DNA from: Micromonospora_J zhanjiangensis
GTDB lineage: Bacteria > Actinomycetota > Actinomycetes > Mycobacteriales > Micromonosporaceae
Assembly: GCF_042650605.1 (NCBI RefSeq)
Contig: NZ_JBHSBN010000018.1
Location: 72,794-136,793, forward strand
Direction of reading: 5' to 3'
Length of the DNA stretch: 64,000 nucleotides
Part shown: one piece after another, positions 1 to 9,339 of the stretch
Position numbering within the stretch: the stretch's first letter is position 1
Layout of the letters: every line of letters starts with the position of its first letter
Made by a program: the position numbers and the translations under genes
The notes under the pieces: generated by a model
The model's database searches: none
What the model was told of the DNA's origin: nothing
Seen by the model: only the letters and a program-made list of their open reading frames with translations

Positions 1-244
1 CGAGCAGGGTGGCGACCACCCGGGCCATGTTGAAGCCCTGTTCACCGCCGGGCAGCCCGCAGCCGAGGTAGAGGTCGTCGATCTCGGCCGGGTCCAGCTG
101 GGGAACCTTGTCCAGGGCGGCCTGGACGATGGTGGCCGCGAGGTCGTCCGGGCGGAGGTCCCGGAGGGAACCCTTGCCGGCTCGGCCGATGGGGGACCGG
201 GCGGTGGCGACGATGACGGCGGTGCGGGACGGCTCAGTCGGCAT
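1..244 (-). CDS. Acetyl-CoA acetyltransferase (thiolase), N-terminal part
   Basis: Reading leftwards from the ATG at 244, 81 codons are visible before the gene leaves the window. The start MPTEPSRTAVIVATARSPIG and the later segment LPGGEQGFNMAR are typical of the first third of thiolases (beta-ketothiolases, fadA/atoB type), which make or cleave acetoacetyl-CoA-type substrates. The catalytic Cys loop and the two C-terminal active-site motifs lie outside the window, so degradative and biosynthetic thiolases cannot be told apart. Its place beside an SGNH esterase and cbs matches the M. tuberculosis fadA3 neighbourhood (recalled, not searched). Confidence 0.9.
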   Translation of the reverse strand, partial: MPTEPSRTAVIVATARSPIGRAGKGSLRDLRPDDLAATIVQAALDKVPQLDPAEIDDLYLGCGLPGGEQGFNMARVVATLL

Positions 245-300
245 GAACCAACGTTAACCCGCGAGTAACTTCGGGTGGAAGGCCGGCCGGGCCCGGCCGG

Positions 301-1143
301 TCAGCGCTGGCTGGCCACCGTGGCGGCGTTGACCACCGCCGGGAGCAGGGCGTGCGCCCAGACGCGGTAGCCGTCCGCGGAGGGGTGGTACCCGTCGTAA
401 CAGAGCGTGCCGGCGTCGGCCCGGAACACCGGGCCTGCCTCGGCCCCCAGGTCCACCACGGCGCCGCCGGCCGACAGCACGGCGGCCGTCTGCGCCCGGG
501 CGGTACGCCGGCCGTACCAGCCGGCGAGCTGGCGCAGCGGCGGCGCGATCGCCCGGACGGCGCCCAGGTCGGGGCAGGTGCCCACGACCACCTCGACCCG
601 GGCCTCGCGCAACCGGCGGACCGCCATGCCGAGGTGCTCGGCGGCCTCGGCCGGGCGGCGCAGGCCGGTGGCGTCGTTCGCGCCGACCAGGATCACCGCC
701 ACGTCCGGGCGCTCGCCCAGCAGCGCCCGGGCCACCTGAGTCGCCAGATCGGTCGATCGGGAACCGGCCACCCCGACGCTGGAGAGCCGGACCTGGCGCT
801 CGGTGCCGCCCGGTCGGCCGCCCTCGGCCAGCAGCCGGGCGAGCTGCCCGCCGATGGTGTCGTCGACCCGGTCGACCCCCACCCCCAGCGCCGCCGAGTC
901 GCCGAGCAGCACCAGGCGCAGCGGTGGGGCGCCGGGCCGACCGACCGTGGACCGCAGGGCCAGGCCGAACTCGGGCTGGGCGTACCGGCGGCTGCGGGCC
1001 AGGAGCGCCTCGCCGGCCAGCACCGCCGCGCCGCCGACCGTGCCGGCGAGCAGGGCCAGCACGGTCGCCCGGCCGGCCTTGCCGGCCAGGCCGGCACCGC
1101 CGCCCGGGCCGGTGTCGCCGGGCCTTCGACTGCTCTCGGTCAT
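301..1143 (-). CDS. SGNH/GDSL-family hydrolase, membrane-anchored
   Basis: 280 aa. A hydrophobic segment near residues 24-50 suggests an uncleaved anchor or signal sequence. The SGNH blocks are visible: LLGDSAALGVG holds the nucleophilic Ser (block I), GANDAT holds the Asn (block III), and DGYHPSADGY holds the Asp/His pair (block V). It is probably an exported esterase or lipase; the substrate is unknown. Its ATG overlaps the TGA of the upstream paralogue by 4 nt (ATGA at 1140-1143), so the two are translationally coupled. The family also fits M. tuberculosis Rv1075c, a GDSL esterase in the same neighbourhood. Confidence 0.9.
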   Translation of the reverse strand: MTESSRRPGDTGPGGGAGLAGKAGRATVLALLAGTVGGAAVLAGEALLARSRRYAQPEFGLALRSTVGRPGAPPLRLVLLGDSAALGVGVDRVDDTIGGQLARLLAEGGRPGGTERQVRLSSVGVAGSRSTDLATQVARALLGERPDVAVILVGANDATGLRRPAEAAEHLGMAVRRLREARVEVVVGTCPDLGAVRAIAPPLRQLAGWYGRRTARAQTAAVLSAGGAVVDLGAEAGPVFRADAGTLCYDGYHPSADGYRVWAHALLPAVVNAATVASQR

Positions 1144-2204
1144 GCCGGTTCCTCCACCGTCGACGTGCTCGGGCGGCCGGGGGCCGCCGGATCCGGTTCG
1201 TCACCGCGCGGCTGGCCGAACCAGGGCCGGCGGTGCCGCAACTGCGCCCACCGGCCGGCCGGGCCCCGGTCCCGGCCGGCGACCTGGGCCGCCCGGACCT
1301 CCGTGCCGGCCCGCCGGGCCGCCGCCTGCGCGGCCTCCGCCAGCGGTACGCCGTGCCCCTCGGCCAGGCTGACCCGCCGTTCGCCGGCCGAGGCCAACGC
1401 GGAGAGCGTGGTGGGCAGTAGGGCCGCCGCGGCGATGGCATACCCCTCCGCGGACGGGTGGAACCGGTCCCAGGCGAACATCCGGGTCGGCTCGGCGGCG
1501 AACCGTGGCCCGATGAGATCACCGAGCGACACCGTCCAGCCGCCCGCCTCGACCACGGCCATCGTCTGCGCGGCCGCGAGCTGCCGGCTCCACCGCCGGG
1601 CCAACCAGCGCAACGGGGGCTTGATCGGCTGGATCGCGCCGAGGTCCGGACAGGTCCCCACCACCACCTCGGCGCCGGCCGCGCGCAGCGTACGGACCGC
1701 GTCGACCAGGTAGCGCACGGCCACCGCCAGCGGCGTGCGGTTGGTGACGTCGTTGCCGCCGATCAGGATCACCGCGAGGTCCGGCTCGTGCTCGAGCGCG
1801 GCCTCGACCTGGGGACGCAGACCCGCCGACAGGCAGCCCACCACGGCCAGCCGGTGCAGGCGTACCGGTCGGCGCAGCCGTCGGGAGATGCCGGTGGCCA
1901 GCAGCGCTCCCGGGGTCTCCCGCGGCCGGTGCACGCCGTAGCCGGCGGCCGACGAGTCGCCCAGCACGACCAGACACAGCGGCGGGCCGGGAAACTTGGC
2001 CCCGTAGAGTCCGTCGCCGCGCGGCGGCGGGGCCTCGGCCAGCGGGATGACCCGGCGGGCCTGCCGGGCCTGCCCGATCAGCACTCCCGTCGCGGTCAGT
2101 GCGGTCACCGCCGTGACGCCCGCGCCCAGGGCCGTGATCTTGGCGACCCGTCGCGCGGCGCCCCACGTGCCGGAGGTCCGCACCGTTGACGCGGCCTGAC
2201 CCAT
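1140..2204 (-). CDS. SGNH/GDSL-family hydrolase, second paralogue
   Basis: 354 aa from the ATG at 2204, chosen because a purine-rich GGGGGGCGCAGAG precedes it; an in-frame ATG at 2243 would add 13 residues but has no clear ribosome site. A transmembrane-like stretch follows in the first 50 residues. Catalytic blocks are VLGDSSAAG (Ser), GGNDVTN (Asn) and DRFHPSAEGY (Asp/His). The roughly 75 C-terminal residues after the hydrolase fold are Arg/Pro/Ala rich and look disordered; the neighbouring paralogue lacks them. The tandem pair with a 4-nt overlap suggests duplication and co-expression. Confidence 0.88.
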   Translation of the reverse strand: MGQAASTVRTSGTWGAARRVAKITALGAGVTAVTALTATGVLIGQARQARRVIPLAEAPPPRGDGLYGAKFPGPPLCLVVLGDSSAAGYGVHRPRETPGALLATGISRRLRRPVRLHRLAVVGCLSAGLRPQVEAALEHEPDLAVILIGGNDVTNRTPLAVAVRYLVDAVRTLRAAGAEVVVGTCPDLGAIQPIKPPLRWLARRWSRQLAAAQTMAVVEAGGWTVSLGDLIGPRFAAEPTRMFAWDRFHPSAEGYAIAAAALLPTTLSALASAGERRVSLAEGHGVPLAEAAQAAARRAGTEVRAAQVAGRDRGPAGRWAQLRHRRPWFGQPRGDEPDPAAPGRPSTSTVEEPA

Positions 2205-2449
2205 CTCTGCGCCCCCCGCCCATCGATATTCGTCCTGCAACATTCGAGGCTATCTCGGCGGTGTGACGTCGCGCTGTCGGCAGCCCGCCATCCCCGATGA
2301 CCGGGCGGTGTCTCGGCGGGGCCGGAACTGGGTACGTTCCCGGCACGGAGCCATCGACGCCGGCGGAAGTCGGCCCGCGCGGTGCGGACGACGGTCGGCC
2401 GGCAGTTGCGCGGGCGTGTGCATCATTGGCGGGACGAGGGAGGCAGGAC

Positions 2450-2806
2450 ATGGCCAGGACACTCAAACGGACCGCGGCCTTCACGGCGCTCGCCCGGGCG
2501 TTGACCTCCGGTGCCCGGGGCGGACCGTCGCTGAGCACCCGACTCGCGGCGCTGCCCCGGATGATCAGGGCGACCAGCCGCGGCGAGTACGACGGCGGGA
2601 TGCGGCTCGCCCTGATGGCCGCGGCGACCGCCTACGTGGTGTCACCGATCGACTTCGTGCCCGAGATGTTCCTGGCCATCTTCGGCCTGGCCGACGACGC
2701 GCTCATGATCACCTGGCTGGCCGGCGCGGTGCTCGCCGAGACCGGTCGCTTCCTGGAGTGGGAGGCCGCCCGGCATCGGGTGGTCCCGGGCCACGCGGTG
2801 CGCTGA
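2450..2806 (+). CDS. DUF1232 (YkvA-like) small membrane protein
   Basis: 118 aa. I chose the ATG at 2450 because AGGGAGGCAGGAC lies directly upstream; a longer frame from 2297 has no such site. The core AYVVSPIDFVPEMF followed by GLADDALMITWLAG is the DUF1232 signature: a short helix ending in SPIDxxPD-like residues and a second hydrophobic helix. The family is widespread and its biochemical role is unknown. It stands alone between the leftward SGNH pair and rightward cbs. Confidence 0.85.
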   Translation: MARTLKRTAAFTALARALTSGARGGPSLSTRLAALPRMIRATSRGEYDGGMRLALMAAATAYVVSPIDFVPEMFLAIFGLADDALMITWLAGAVLAETGRFLEWEAARHRVVPGHAVR

Positions 2807-2884
2807 GGCACGTAGGCTGGCCCGGACAACCAAAAACGAAGGCCCGGGCCGCCTGCCGCGGACGCCGAGAAGGGGCACAACGAG

Positions 2885-4255
<1,371 letters not shown>

Positions 4256-4278
4256 CCCCCACCCCCACCCCCCACAGC

Positions 4279-4339
4279 GTCGATCATGAAGTTGTTGTCG
4301 TCCGGCCCGGCGTGTCGCGACAACAACTTCATGATCGAC
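4279..4339. repeat. Perfect 22-bp inverted repeat, likely bidirectional terminator (copy 1 of a dispersed palindrome)
   Basis: Arms 4279-4300 and 4318-4339 are perfectly complementary around a 17-nt loop; the core is GATCATGAAGTTGTTGTC. It lies between the converging cbs and GNAT genes, where a two-way terminator is expected. A degenerate copy with the same arm length and the same 17-nt loop occurs at 33165-33225, so this is a dispersed element and not a one-off hairpin. Confidence 0.85.
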
Positions 4340-4365
4340 CCCGTAGGCCCGGGGGTGGGTGGGGG

Positions 4366-4878
4366 TTAGGGGAGGGGGCGGGTGTAGCGGATCTGGGGGG
4401 TCAGGGCGGGGCCGATGTGGTCGGTGCGGGTGGTGGCGGTGGGGGACCAGCCGCCCCGCTCGTAGAACCGGCGGGCGTGCGCGTTGTCGGTGAGCACCCA
4501 CAGGGCGGCCCGGTGGAAGCCCTGGTCGTGCAGGGTGGCCAGCGCGTCGATCATGAGCGCGCGGCCCACGCCCCGGCCCTGCTGATCCGGGTCGAGATGG
4601 ATCGCGTACAGCATCCCGGTCCCGGGCTCGCCGTCGGAGTCCGGGCCGACGTAGCTGAACCCGACCAGCTCGTCGTCGTGTTCGGCCACCGTCATCAGGT
4701 GGGTGTCCCGCTCGTACGGCCAGCGCTCGCTCCACCAGCGGCCGAGCATGGCACCCGACTGGGCGGTCAGCGCGTCGTCCGGCACCAACCCCTGGTAGGC
4801 GGCGGTTCGGGACCGGTGGTGCAACTCTCCGACGTCCATCAGGTCGTCGGCGGTGGCGGGCCGCAACGTGAGGAGCAT
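4366..4878 (-). CDS. GNAT-family N-acetyltransferase
   Basis: 170 aa, single GNAT domain. The acetyl-CoA pyrophosphate-binding motif A is visible as HLDPDQQGRGVGRALMIDA (Q/RxxGxG/A), followed by the motif B region LWVLTDNAHARRFYERGGW, which is the usual NxxARxFYExxGF pattern. Such enzymes transfer acetyl groups to amines of small molecules or proteins; nothing here fixes the substrate. It converges on cbs with a strong palindrome between them and stands alone as a transcription unit. Confidence 0.9.
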   Translation of the reverse strand: MLLTLRPATADDLMDVGELHHRSRTAAYQGLVPDDALTAQSGAMLGRWWSERWPYERDTHLMTVAEHDDELVGFSYVGPDSDGEPGTGMLYAIHLDPDQQGRGVGRALMIDALATLHDQGFHRAALWVLTDNAHARRFYERGGWSPTATTRTDHIGPALTPQIRYTRPLP

Positions 4879-4954
4879 CCGCCGAGCCTAGTGACCGGGA
4901 TCCACCCGGCCGGGCGGGAGGGTCGACCGGAGACCGGCCCGGCCCGGACCCGGC

Positions 4955-5005
4955 CGCCGGGCCGCTGGTCAGCCGGACCCGATCGCCGGGCCGCTGGTCA
5001 GCCGG
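4955..5005. repeat. Short tandem duplication covering the rnz stop codon
   Basis: The 22-bp sequence starting CGCCGGGCCGCTGGTCAGCC occurs at 4955-4976 and again at 4984-5005 (period 29). The second copy contains the rnz stop codon (4998-5000), so the first is a downstream duplicate of the gene's last bases. Confidence 0.8.
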
Positions 5006-5939
5006 GCTGGCGGCGCGGGACCGGCACCCGGGTCAACTCCTCGGCGATCACCAGGTCACCGGTGAAGTGTTCGGCCGCCTCGGCCGCGTACCGCTGCGCC
5101 GACGACGGCCCGATGGACGAGCTGTCGTACCGCTGGGAGAAATGGGTCAGCACCAGCGTGCGTACCCCGGACTCGGTGGCCACCCGGGCGGCCTGGGCCG
5201 CGGTCAGGTGGCCGACCTGGGCGGCCAGCGCGGCGTCCTCGGCCAGGAAGGTCGACTCGATGACCAGCAGGTCGGCGCGGTCGGCGAGCGCGTAGACCGC
5301 GTCGCACAGGCCGGTGTCCATCACGAACGCGAACCGCTGCCCGGGGCGCGGCTCGCTGACCTGGTCGAGGGTCACCCGGCGCCCGTCGAGGTCCAGGTGG
5401 CCGGCCCGGATCAGCTCACCGACGGCCGGCCCGCCGATCCCGTACGCCCGCAGCCGCTCCGGCAGCATCCGCCGGTCGTCCGGCTCGACCAGCCGGTAGC
5501 CGTACGTCTCGATCGGGTGCCGCAGCCGGCGGGCGGTGAGCGTCCCGGCGTCGGTGGCGAAGGTCTGACCGTCGGCGGTGACCGGTCGCTCGCGGATCTC
5601 CGCGGTCTCGTGGAACGAGCTGGCGTGCCGGAGCCGGGCGAAGTAGTCGGCGCCGCCGGCCGGGAAGTGGGCGTCCACCGGGCGGTCGACGCGGTCCAGG
5701 GAGAGCCGCTGGATCACCCCGGGCAGGCCGAGGCAGTGGTCGCCGTGGAAGTGGGTGACGCAGATCCGGGTCAGATCACCGGCCGCGACGCCGGCCAGCA
5801 GGAGTTGCCGCTGGGTGCCCTCGCCCGGGTCGAACAGCAGCGCCTCGCGGTCCCAGCGCAACAGGTAGCCGTTGTGCTGCCGGCGCCGGGTGGGAACCTG
5901 GCTCGCCGTGCCGAGCACCACCAGTTCGCGAACGGACAC
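4998..5939 (-). CDS. rnz: Ribonuclease Z (tRNA 3' endonuclease), metallo-beta-lactamase fold
   Basis: 313 aa from the GTG at 5939, chosen because GGAGG sits 8 nt upstream and the family's usual N-terminus (strand ELVVLGTASQVPT) starts there; longer frames to 6089 are less likely. The zinc motif THFHGDHCLGLPG is the classical HxHxDH of the beta-CASP/MBL hydrolases and of tRNase Z. VMDTGLCDAV supplies the metal-bridging Asp and LTHFSQRY the last His. It cleaves tRNA precursors 3' of the discriminator base in the cytoplasm. Length agrees with short bacterial tRNase Z (about 300 aa). Confidence 0.92.
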   Translation of the reverse strand: MSVRELVVLGTASQVPTRRRQHNGYLLRWDREALLFDPGEGTQRQLLLAGVAAGDLTRICVTHFHGDHCLGLPGVIQRLSLDRVDRPVDAHFPAGGADYFARLRHASSFHETAEIRERPVTADGQTFATDAGTLTARRLRHPIETYGYRLVEPDDRRMLPERLRAYGIGGPAVGELIRAGHLDLDGRRVTLDQVSEPRPGQRFAFVMDTGLCDAVYALADRADLLVIESTFLAEDAALAAQVGHLTAAQAARVATESGVRTLVLTHFSQRYDSSSIGPSSAQRYAAEAAEHFTGDLVIAEELTRVPVPRRQPG

Positions 5940-6210
5940 GCCGGCCCTCCGGGATCTGATCATGAAGCGACCCCCGGGGTTTCCGCGCGTACGCGGACCG
6001 GCTGGACTGGGCCGGCGCCCCGGGGGTCGGGTGGCTGTCGTGGTTTCGCCGCACCGCTGCCACACGGTCTCGACGAACGGAACTGTCAAGGACAGCGGCT
6101 AGCGGACAGCCACCTCACGAGTCCGATTGCTACACAAAGTCTGGACCACCTCCCTTCCCGTGTACGGCCAACATAGCCACTTCCCGCCCGCACCGGCAAC
6201 GCTTTTTAGA

Positions 6211-6744
6211 TCACTCGCCGTCGGTCGACAGGGGCTTGGTCAGGTGGGCGGTCCAGAGATCAACAGCCTGCTGGAGATCCAAGGCGGCCACCTGCGCCCG
6301 TGACATGCCGACGGTGTGTATGAGTCGATCTGCCAACCAGTCGGGGACGACTTCCCGCTTCGGCGACGGATCGACCTCGAAGTCGCCGGCTACCCGGCCC
6401 AGCCGCTCGATGAGCTCGACGAGCGGGATGAAGCCAGGTTGGGTCGCGGCAGCGGCGCGAACGCGCATGCTCGCCTCGCGATAGACCTCCGCGTCCGCGC
6501 GTGCCCCGATCGCCCATACCTCGCAGATCTCGACGACCTTGTCGGCGGTGACCCGGTACACCACCCGCCAGGTGTTGCGGCCGACCACCAGCTTGCGGTA
6601 TCCGGTCAAGTCACCACCGAGTGGATGTCCCGCTTCCGCGTCCTCGGTCAGTAACTTGATCTTCTTGAGCACCTTCGGTGCGGCTGCCGGGCCGATGCGG
6701 CGCAAATCGTCGATGGCCGCGTCGGTGAAGACGATCTCCGCCAT
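6211..6744 (-). CDS. RelE/ParE-type toxin with a C-terminal extension
   Basis: 177 aa. Residues 1-95 read as a RelE/ParE fold: MAEIVFTDAAIDDLRRIGP, then GHPLGGDLTGYRKLVVGRNTW and RVVYRVTADKVVEICEVWAI, with the usual basic GxRxLxxGRxxWRVVYR pattern. The remaining ~82 residues have no counterpart in ordinary RelE toxins and contain an Arg/Asp-rich helical stretch. Its ATG overlaps the antitoxin TGA by one base (TGATG, 6742-6746), so antitoxin comes first and the two are coupled. It probably acts on mRNA in the ribosome or on gyrase; the sequence does not decide which. Confidence 0.85.
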   Translation of the reverse strand: MAEIVFTDAAIDDLRRIGPAAAPKVLKKIKLLTEDAEAGHPLGGDLTGYRKLVVGRNTWRVVYRVTADKVVEICEVWAIGARADAEVYREASMRVRAAAATQPGFIPLVELIERLGRVAGDFEVDPSPKREVVPDWLADRLIHTVGMSRAQVAALDLQQAVDLWTAHLTKPLSTDGE

Positions 6745-7055
6745 CAGTCGTCGTCGTCCGGCAGGGCGTCCAGGGTGTCCCGGGTGTGGCCGAACGCGCT
6801 CAGCACGTCGTCCAGAGACGTGCGGTTACCCCCATCGGTTGCTGACCGGGCCAGCACCAGGGCGAGATCGCGCAGGTCGGCGAGGGTCTGTTCCATCTCG
6901 GTGAGACGTTGGATGTTCACTACCGCCGCGACCGGCCGCTGCCTGCGAGTGACGATGATGTCGGAGCCGTGTTCCGCGTCGGCCACCAGGCCCGCCACAC
7001 CTCGCTGGGCGGCTTCGGTGACCGTCACCTCGCGGGGATCGTGCAGAATCGCCAT
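6744..7055 (-). CDS. Phd/YefM-type antitoxin (module 1)
   Basis: 103 aa from the ATG at 7055. The N-terminal part (VTVTEAAQRGVAGLVADAEHGSDIIVTRRQRPVAAVV) is the Phd/YefM DNA-binding fold; the acidic C-terminal tail ending DALPDDDD is the likely toxin-neutralising segment. A longer frame to 7166 exists but its first residues come from the duplicated msrA end, not from the antitoxin. A -10-like hexamer 8 nt before the ATG suggests a leaderless or nearly leaderless, autoregulated transcript. Confidence 0.87.
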   Translation of the reverse strand: MAILHDPREVTVTEAAQRGVAGLVADAEHGSDIIVTRRQRPVAAVVNIQRLTEMEQTLADLRDLALVLARSATDGGNRTSLDDVLSAFGHTRDTLDALPDDDD

Positions 7056-7063
7056 GGCCCAAC

Positions 7064-7069
7064 TGTATA
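7064..7069 (-). promoter_or_regulatory. Putative -10 element of toxin-antitoxin module 1
   Basis: TATACA on the minus strand, within a 7-bp GTATAGG (plus strand) that is shared with the promoter of module 2 at 8422-8428. It ends 8 nt before the antitoxin ATG. No convincing -35 is seen, so this is a weak call. Confidence 0.45.
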
Positions 7070-7139
7070 GGAAAATGGACAGATTGGTGCCGCCCTGCCG
7101 CGGATCGCTGACCGCGCCGTTCGGTCGACCTCCGCTTCT

Positions 7140-7235
7140 CTTGGCGACGCCGACCGGGCAGGTCATGCCGTTCGGGCCGTGGTTGCAATAGCCACTCGGA
7201 TTTTTGGATCCTGGCGAACGGTGAGGTATTTCTGG
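7140..7235. repeat. Extra copy of the msrA 3' end (copy A)
   Basis: Positions 7140-7205 match the last 67 bp of the msrA coding region (8520-8586) with about a dozen mismatches by eye. On the minus strand they would encode NPSGYCNHGPNGMTCPVGVAK, as at the MsrA C-terminus, but without the rest of msrA. The next ~30 bp (CTGGCGAACGGTGAGGTA region) are shared only with copy B. The A-run has five A's where msrA has six. Confidence 0.88.
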
Positions 7236-7286
7236 GCGCCGTACCGGCCGGACAGCCGCCCGCGAGTCAAAGCGTGCCGCTTCGAT

Positions 7287-7622
7287 TCACGGAAGGTCGA
7301 GCCAGGCCAGAGCCCGCAGCAAACCCACAGCATGTTCAAGGTCGTGCCACGGCGACACGACGCGGCCGTCGGCTCTCAGGCTGCGCACCGTCTGGTCGAC
7401 CGACTCGACATCGTCGGAGAGTTGCCCGACCCCGAGCCCGACTGGCGTGCCGGCGGCATCCGAACCGAAGTCGAAGGCGTCCTGCAGCTCCACGAGCCAG
7501 TAATTGTCGCGATCGACCGCCACCAGCGGTCCGTGCTCTGCCTCTATCTGACCGAGCAGGCCGCTGACCGCCTCTCGCAGCTGGCGTACGTCAACGCTCA
7601 ACCCTCCAACACCGGAAGCCAC
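7287..7622 (-). CDS. Hypothetical protein in the msrA-end cassette region
   Basis: 111 aa from a GTG at 7622; no family recognised. The sequence has no membrane segment and no Cys. It has a central acidic/aromatic patch, DRDNYWLVELQDAFDFGSDA, and a C-terminal half with SPWHDLEHAVGLLRALAWL. Lower GC and neutral codon choice differ from nearby housekeeping genes. It lies between two truncated copies of the msrA 3' end, in the same orientation as the flanking toxin-antitoxin modules, which suggests it is cargo of a similar small cassette, perhaps an orphan toxin or antitoxin. That function is a guess from context only. Confidence 0.6.
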   Translation of the reverse strand: MASGVGGLSVDVRQLREAVSGLLGQIEAEHGPLVAVDRDNYWLVELQDAFDFGSDAAGTPVGLGVGQLSDDVESVDQTVRSLRADGRVVSPWHDLEHAVGLLRALAWLDLP

Positions 7623-7651
7623 GTCGGCGAGTATGCCAGCGGTCGTCAGCG

Positions 7652-7704
7652 AAGATCGTCCGATCGGAGCCCGGCGTATGGCACCGAGTCCGTCGGACGA
7701 TCTT
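7652..7704. repeat. 12-bp perfect inverted repeat beside copy B
   Basis: AAGATCGTCCGA at 7652-7663 and its complement TCGGACGATCTT at 7693-7704 flank a 29-nt spacer. It lies between the hypothetical gene and copy B of the msrA end. It could be a terminator or a recombination site; nothing decides. Confidence 0.6.
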
Positions 7705-7736
7705 GCCGTCGTCAGCGGTCAGCGGTCGGTGGCGAC

Positions 7737-7830
7737 CTTGGCGACGCCCACCGGGCAGGTCATGCCGTTCGGGCCGTGGGTGCAGTAGCCATCCGGATTT
7801 TTGAACCCTGGCGAACAGTGATGTACTGAT
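7737..7830. repeat. Extra copy of the msrA 3' end (copy B)
   Basis: Positions 7737-7802 correspond to 8520-8586 of msrA and to copy A. The minus strand would encode NPDGYCTHGPNGMTCPVGVAK followed by VATDR and a stop. Copies A and B differ from each other at only about five or six positions in the 66-bp core, fewer than either differs from msrA. Both share the extra CTGGCGAAC segment and the five-A run. Copy B begins about 12 bp downstream of the stop codon of toxin 2. Confidence 0.88.
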
Positions 7831-7842
7831 TCGCGCCCTTGA

Positions 7843-8133
7843 TCAGCGCGACCGGTAGGCGTCGACGCGGTGTTCGATTGCCGTCACGGTCACGACGCGG
7901 TCGTCTTCGTCGATCTGGTAGAGGACGCGGTATGTGCCCCGTCTGGCCGACCAGGTCCCCTCGAACGGCGGCAGAAGCAGTCGTTTGCCGACGCGATGCG
8001 GGTTGTCGAGGAGAGCGGTGGTGACGAACTCGTAGACGGCTGCGGCGATCTTTTCTGGCAGCCGTCCGGCCAAGGCGCGTGCGGCCGGGCCGGCGACCTG
8101 AAGTCGGTAGCGGTCGGGGGCTGGGCCAGTCAC
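7843..8133 (-). CDS. RelE/ParE-type toxin (module 2)
   Basis: 96 aa, standard RelE length. The pattern PAARALAGRLPEKIAAAVYEFV followed by NPHRVGKRLLLPPFEGTWSA, RRGTYRVLYQIDEDDRVVTV and the final IEHRVDAYR is that of the RelE/StbE superfamily: a helical pair, then a basic GxYRVLY strand and a terminal HRxxxYR. Such toxins cleave mRNA at the ribosomal A site. Its start overlaps the antitoxin stop by 4 nt (8130-8133), giving antitoxin-toxin coupling. Confidence 0.92.
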   Translation of the reverse strand: MTGPAPDRYRLQVAGPAARALAGRLPEKIAAAVYEFVTTALLDNPHRVGKRLLLPPFEGTWSARRGTYRVLYQIDEDDRVVTVTAIEHRVDAYRSR

Positions 8134-8414
8134 CGTGCCTGCTTCGACCGCTTTGCCATCAACGCCGCGAGTTCGTCGGCGTCGAGGATGTCACCGGCCT
8201 CGACGGCTTTCTTGGACTCGGCAAGTTGCCGCATGACCTCGGTGCTGGACAGGACCTCCAGCGTCTCTTCCAACGCCGCGAGATCGTCGGCAGAGATGAG
8301 CACCGCGGCGGCGTGGCCGTGTTTGGTGATTTCTATCCGCTCGTGGGTCGAGGTCACCTCGTCGATGAGTTCCGAGAGGCGGTTGCGAGCGTCGGTGAAC
8401 GGCACCACAGTCAT
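8130..8414 (-). CDS. Phd/YefM-type antitoxin (module 2)
   Basis: 94 aa. MTVVPFTDARNRLSELIDEV followed by ERIEITKHGHAAAVLISADDLAALEETL is a textbook Phd/YefM N-terminal domain. The Ala/Asp/Glu-rich C-terminal helix (SKKAVEAGDILDADELAALM) is the likely toxin-binding part. TATACT ends 6 nt upstream of the ATG, placing the transcription start about at the ATG, so the mRNA is probably leaderless. The pair sits directly behind the msrA terminator. Confidence 0.93.
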   Translation of the reverse strand: MTVVPFTDARNRLSELIDEVTSTHERIEITKHGHAAAVLISADDLAALEETLEVLSSTEVMRQLAESKKAVEAGDILDADELAALMAKRSKQAR

Positions 8415-8420
8415 GCTCGA

Positions 8421-8426
8421 AGTATA
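8421..8426 (-). promoter_or_regulatory. Putative -10 element of toxin-antitoxin module 2
   Basis: TATACT on the minus strand, 6 nt before the antitoxin ATG (8414), in the GTATAGG context also found before module 1. Phd/YefM proteins usually repress their own promoters, so the motif may double as part of an operator. Confidence 0.5.
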
Positions 8427-8473
8427 GGCAGTTGCTGGCGCGAAGTCCGTACAGATTTTGCGGCTTGGCGGAT

Positions 8474-8504
8474 CAGGCTACCGGGCCATCGGCCCGGTAG
8501 CCTG
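8474..8504 (-). terminator. Terminator of msrA
   Basis: Perfect 14-bp stem (CAGGCTACCGGGCC, 8474-8487, with 8491-8504) and a 3-nt loop, 7 bp after the msrA stop codon. No T-run follows, as is common in actinomycetes. Confidence 0.85.
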
Positions 8505-8510
8505 CCGGTG

Positions 8511-9170
<660 letters not shown>

Positions 9171-9339
9171 GGTGGGACTCCTCTCGTACCTCTCCCAGCC
9201 TGCAACGCCGGGCGCCCCCGGTTCCTTACCCGGCGCCGGCCGGCTCAGGCCTGCGGACGGTGCCGTCGTCCGCAGGCGGACCGGATCGCCGCAGTTGCCG
9301 GGACCCATGGCCTGCGCCGTTGGCGGTAGGGTCCGGACC

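Noticed and set aside
7179..7829. Plus-strand frame through the cassette region
   Set aside because: It is the reverse of the two msrA-end repeats (its ends look alike only because the repeats do) and of the hypothetical gene.
7140..7830. A CRISPR-like or integron attC array
   Set aside because: Repeats are ~66-95 bp, only two plus the parent gene end, spaced by whole genes, and they encode the MsrA C-terminus. There are no attC-type features and no integrase.
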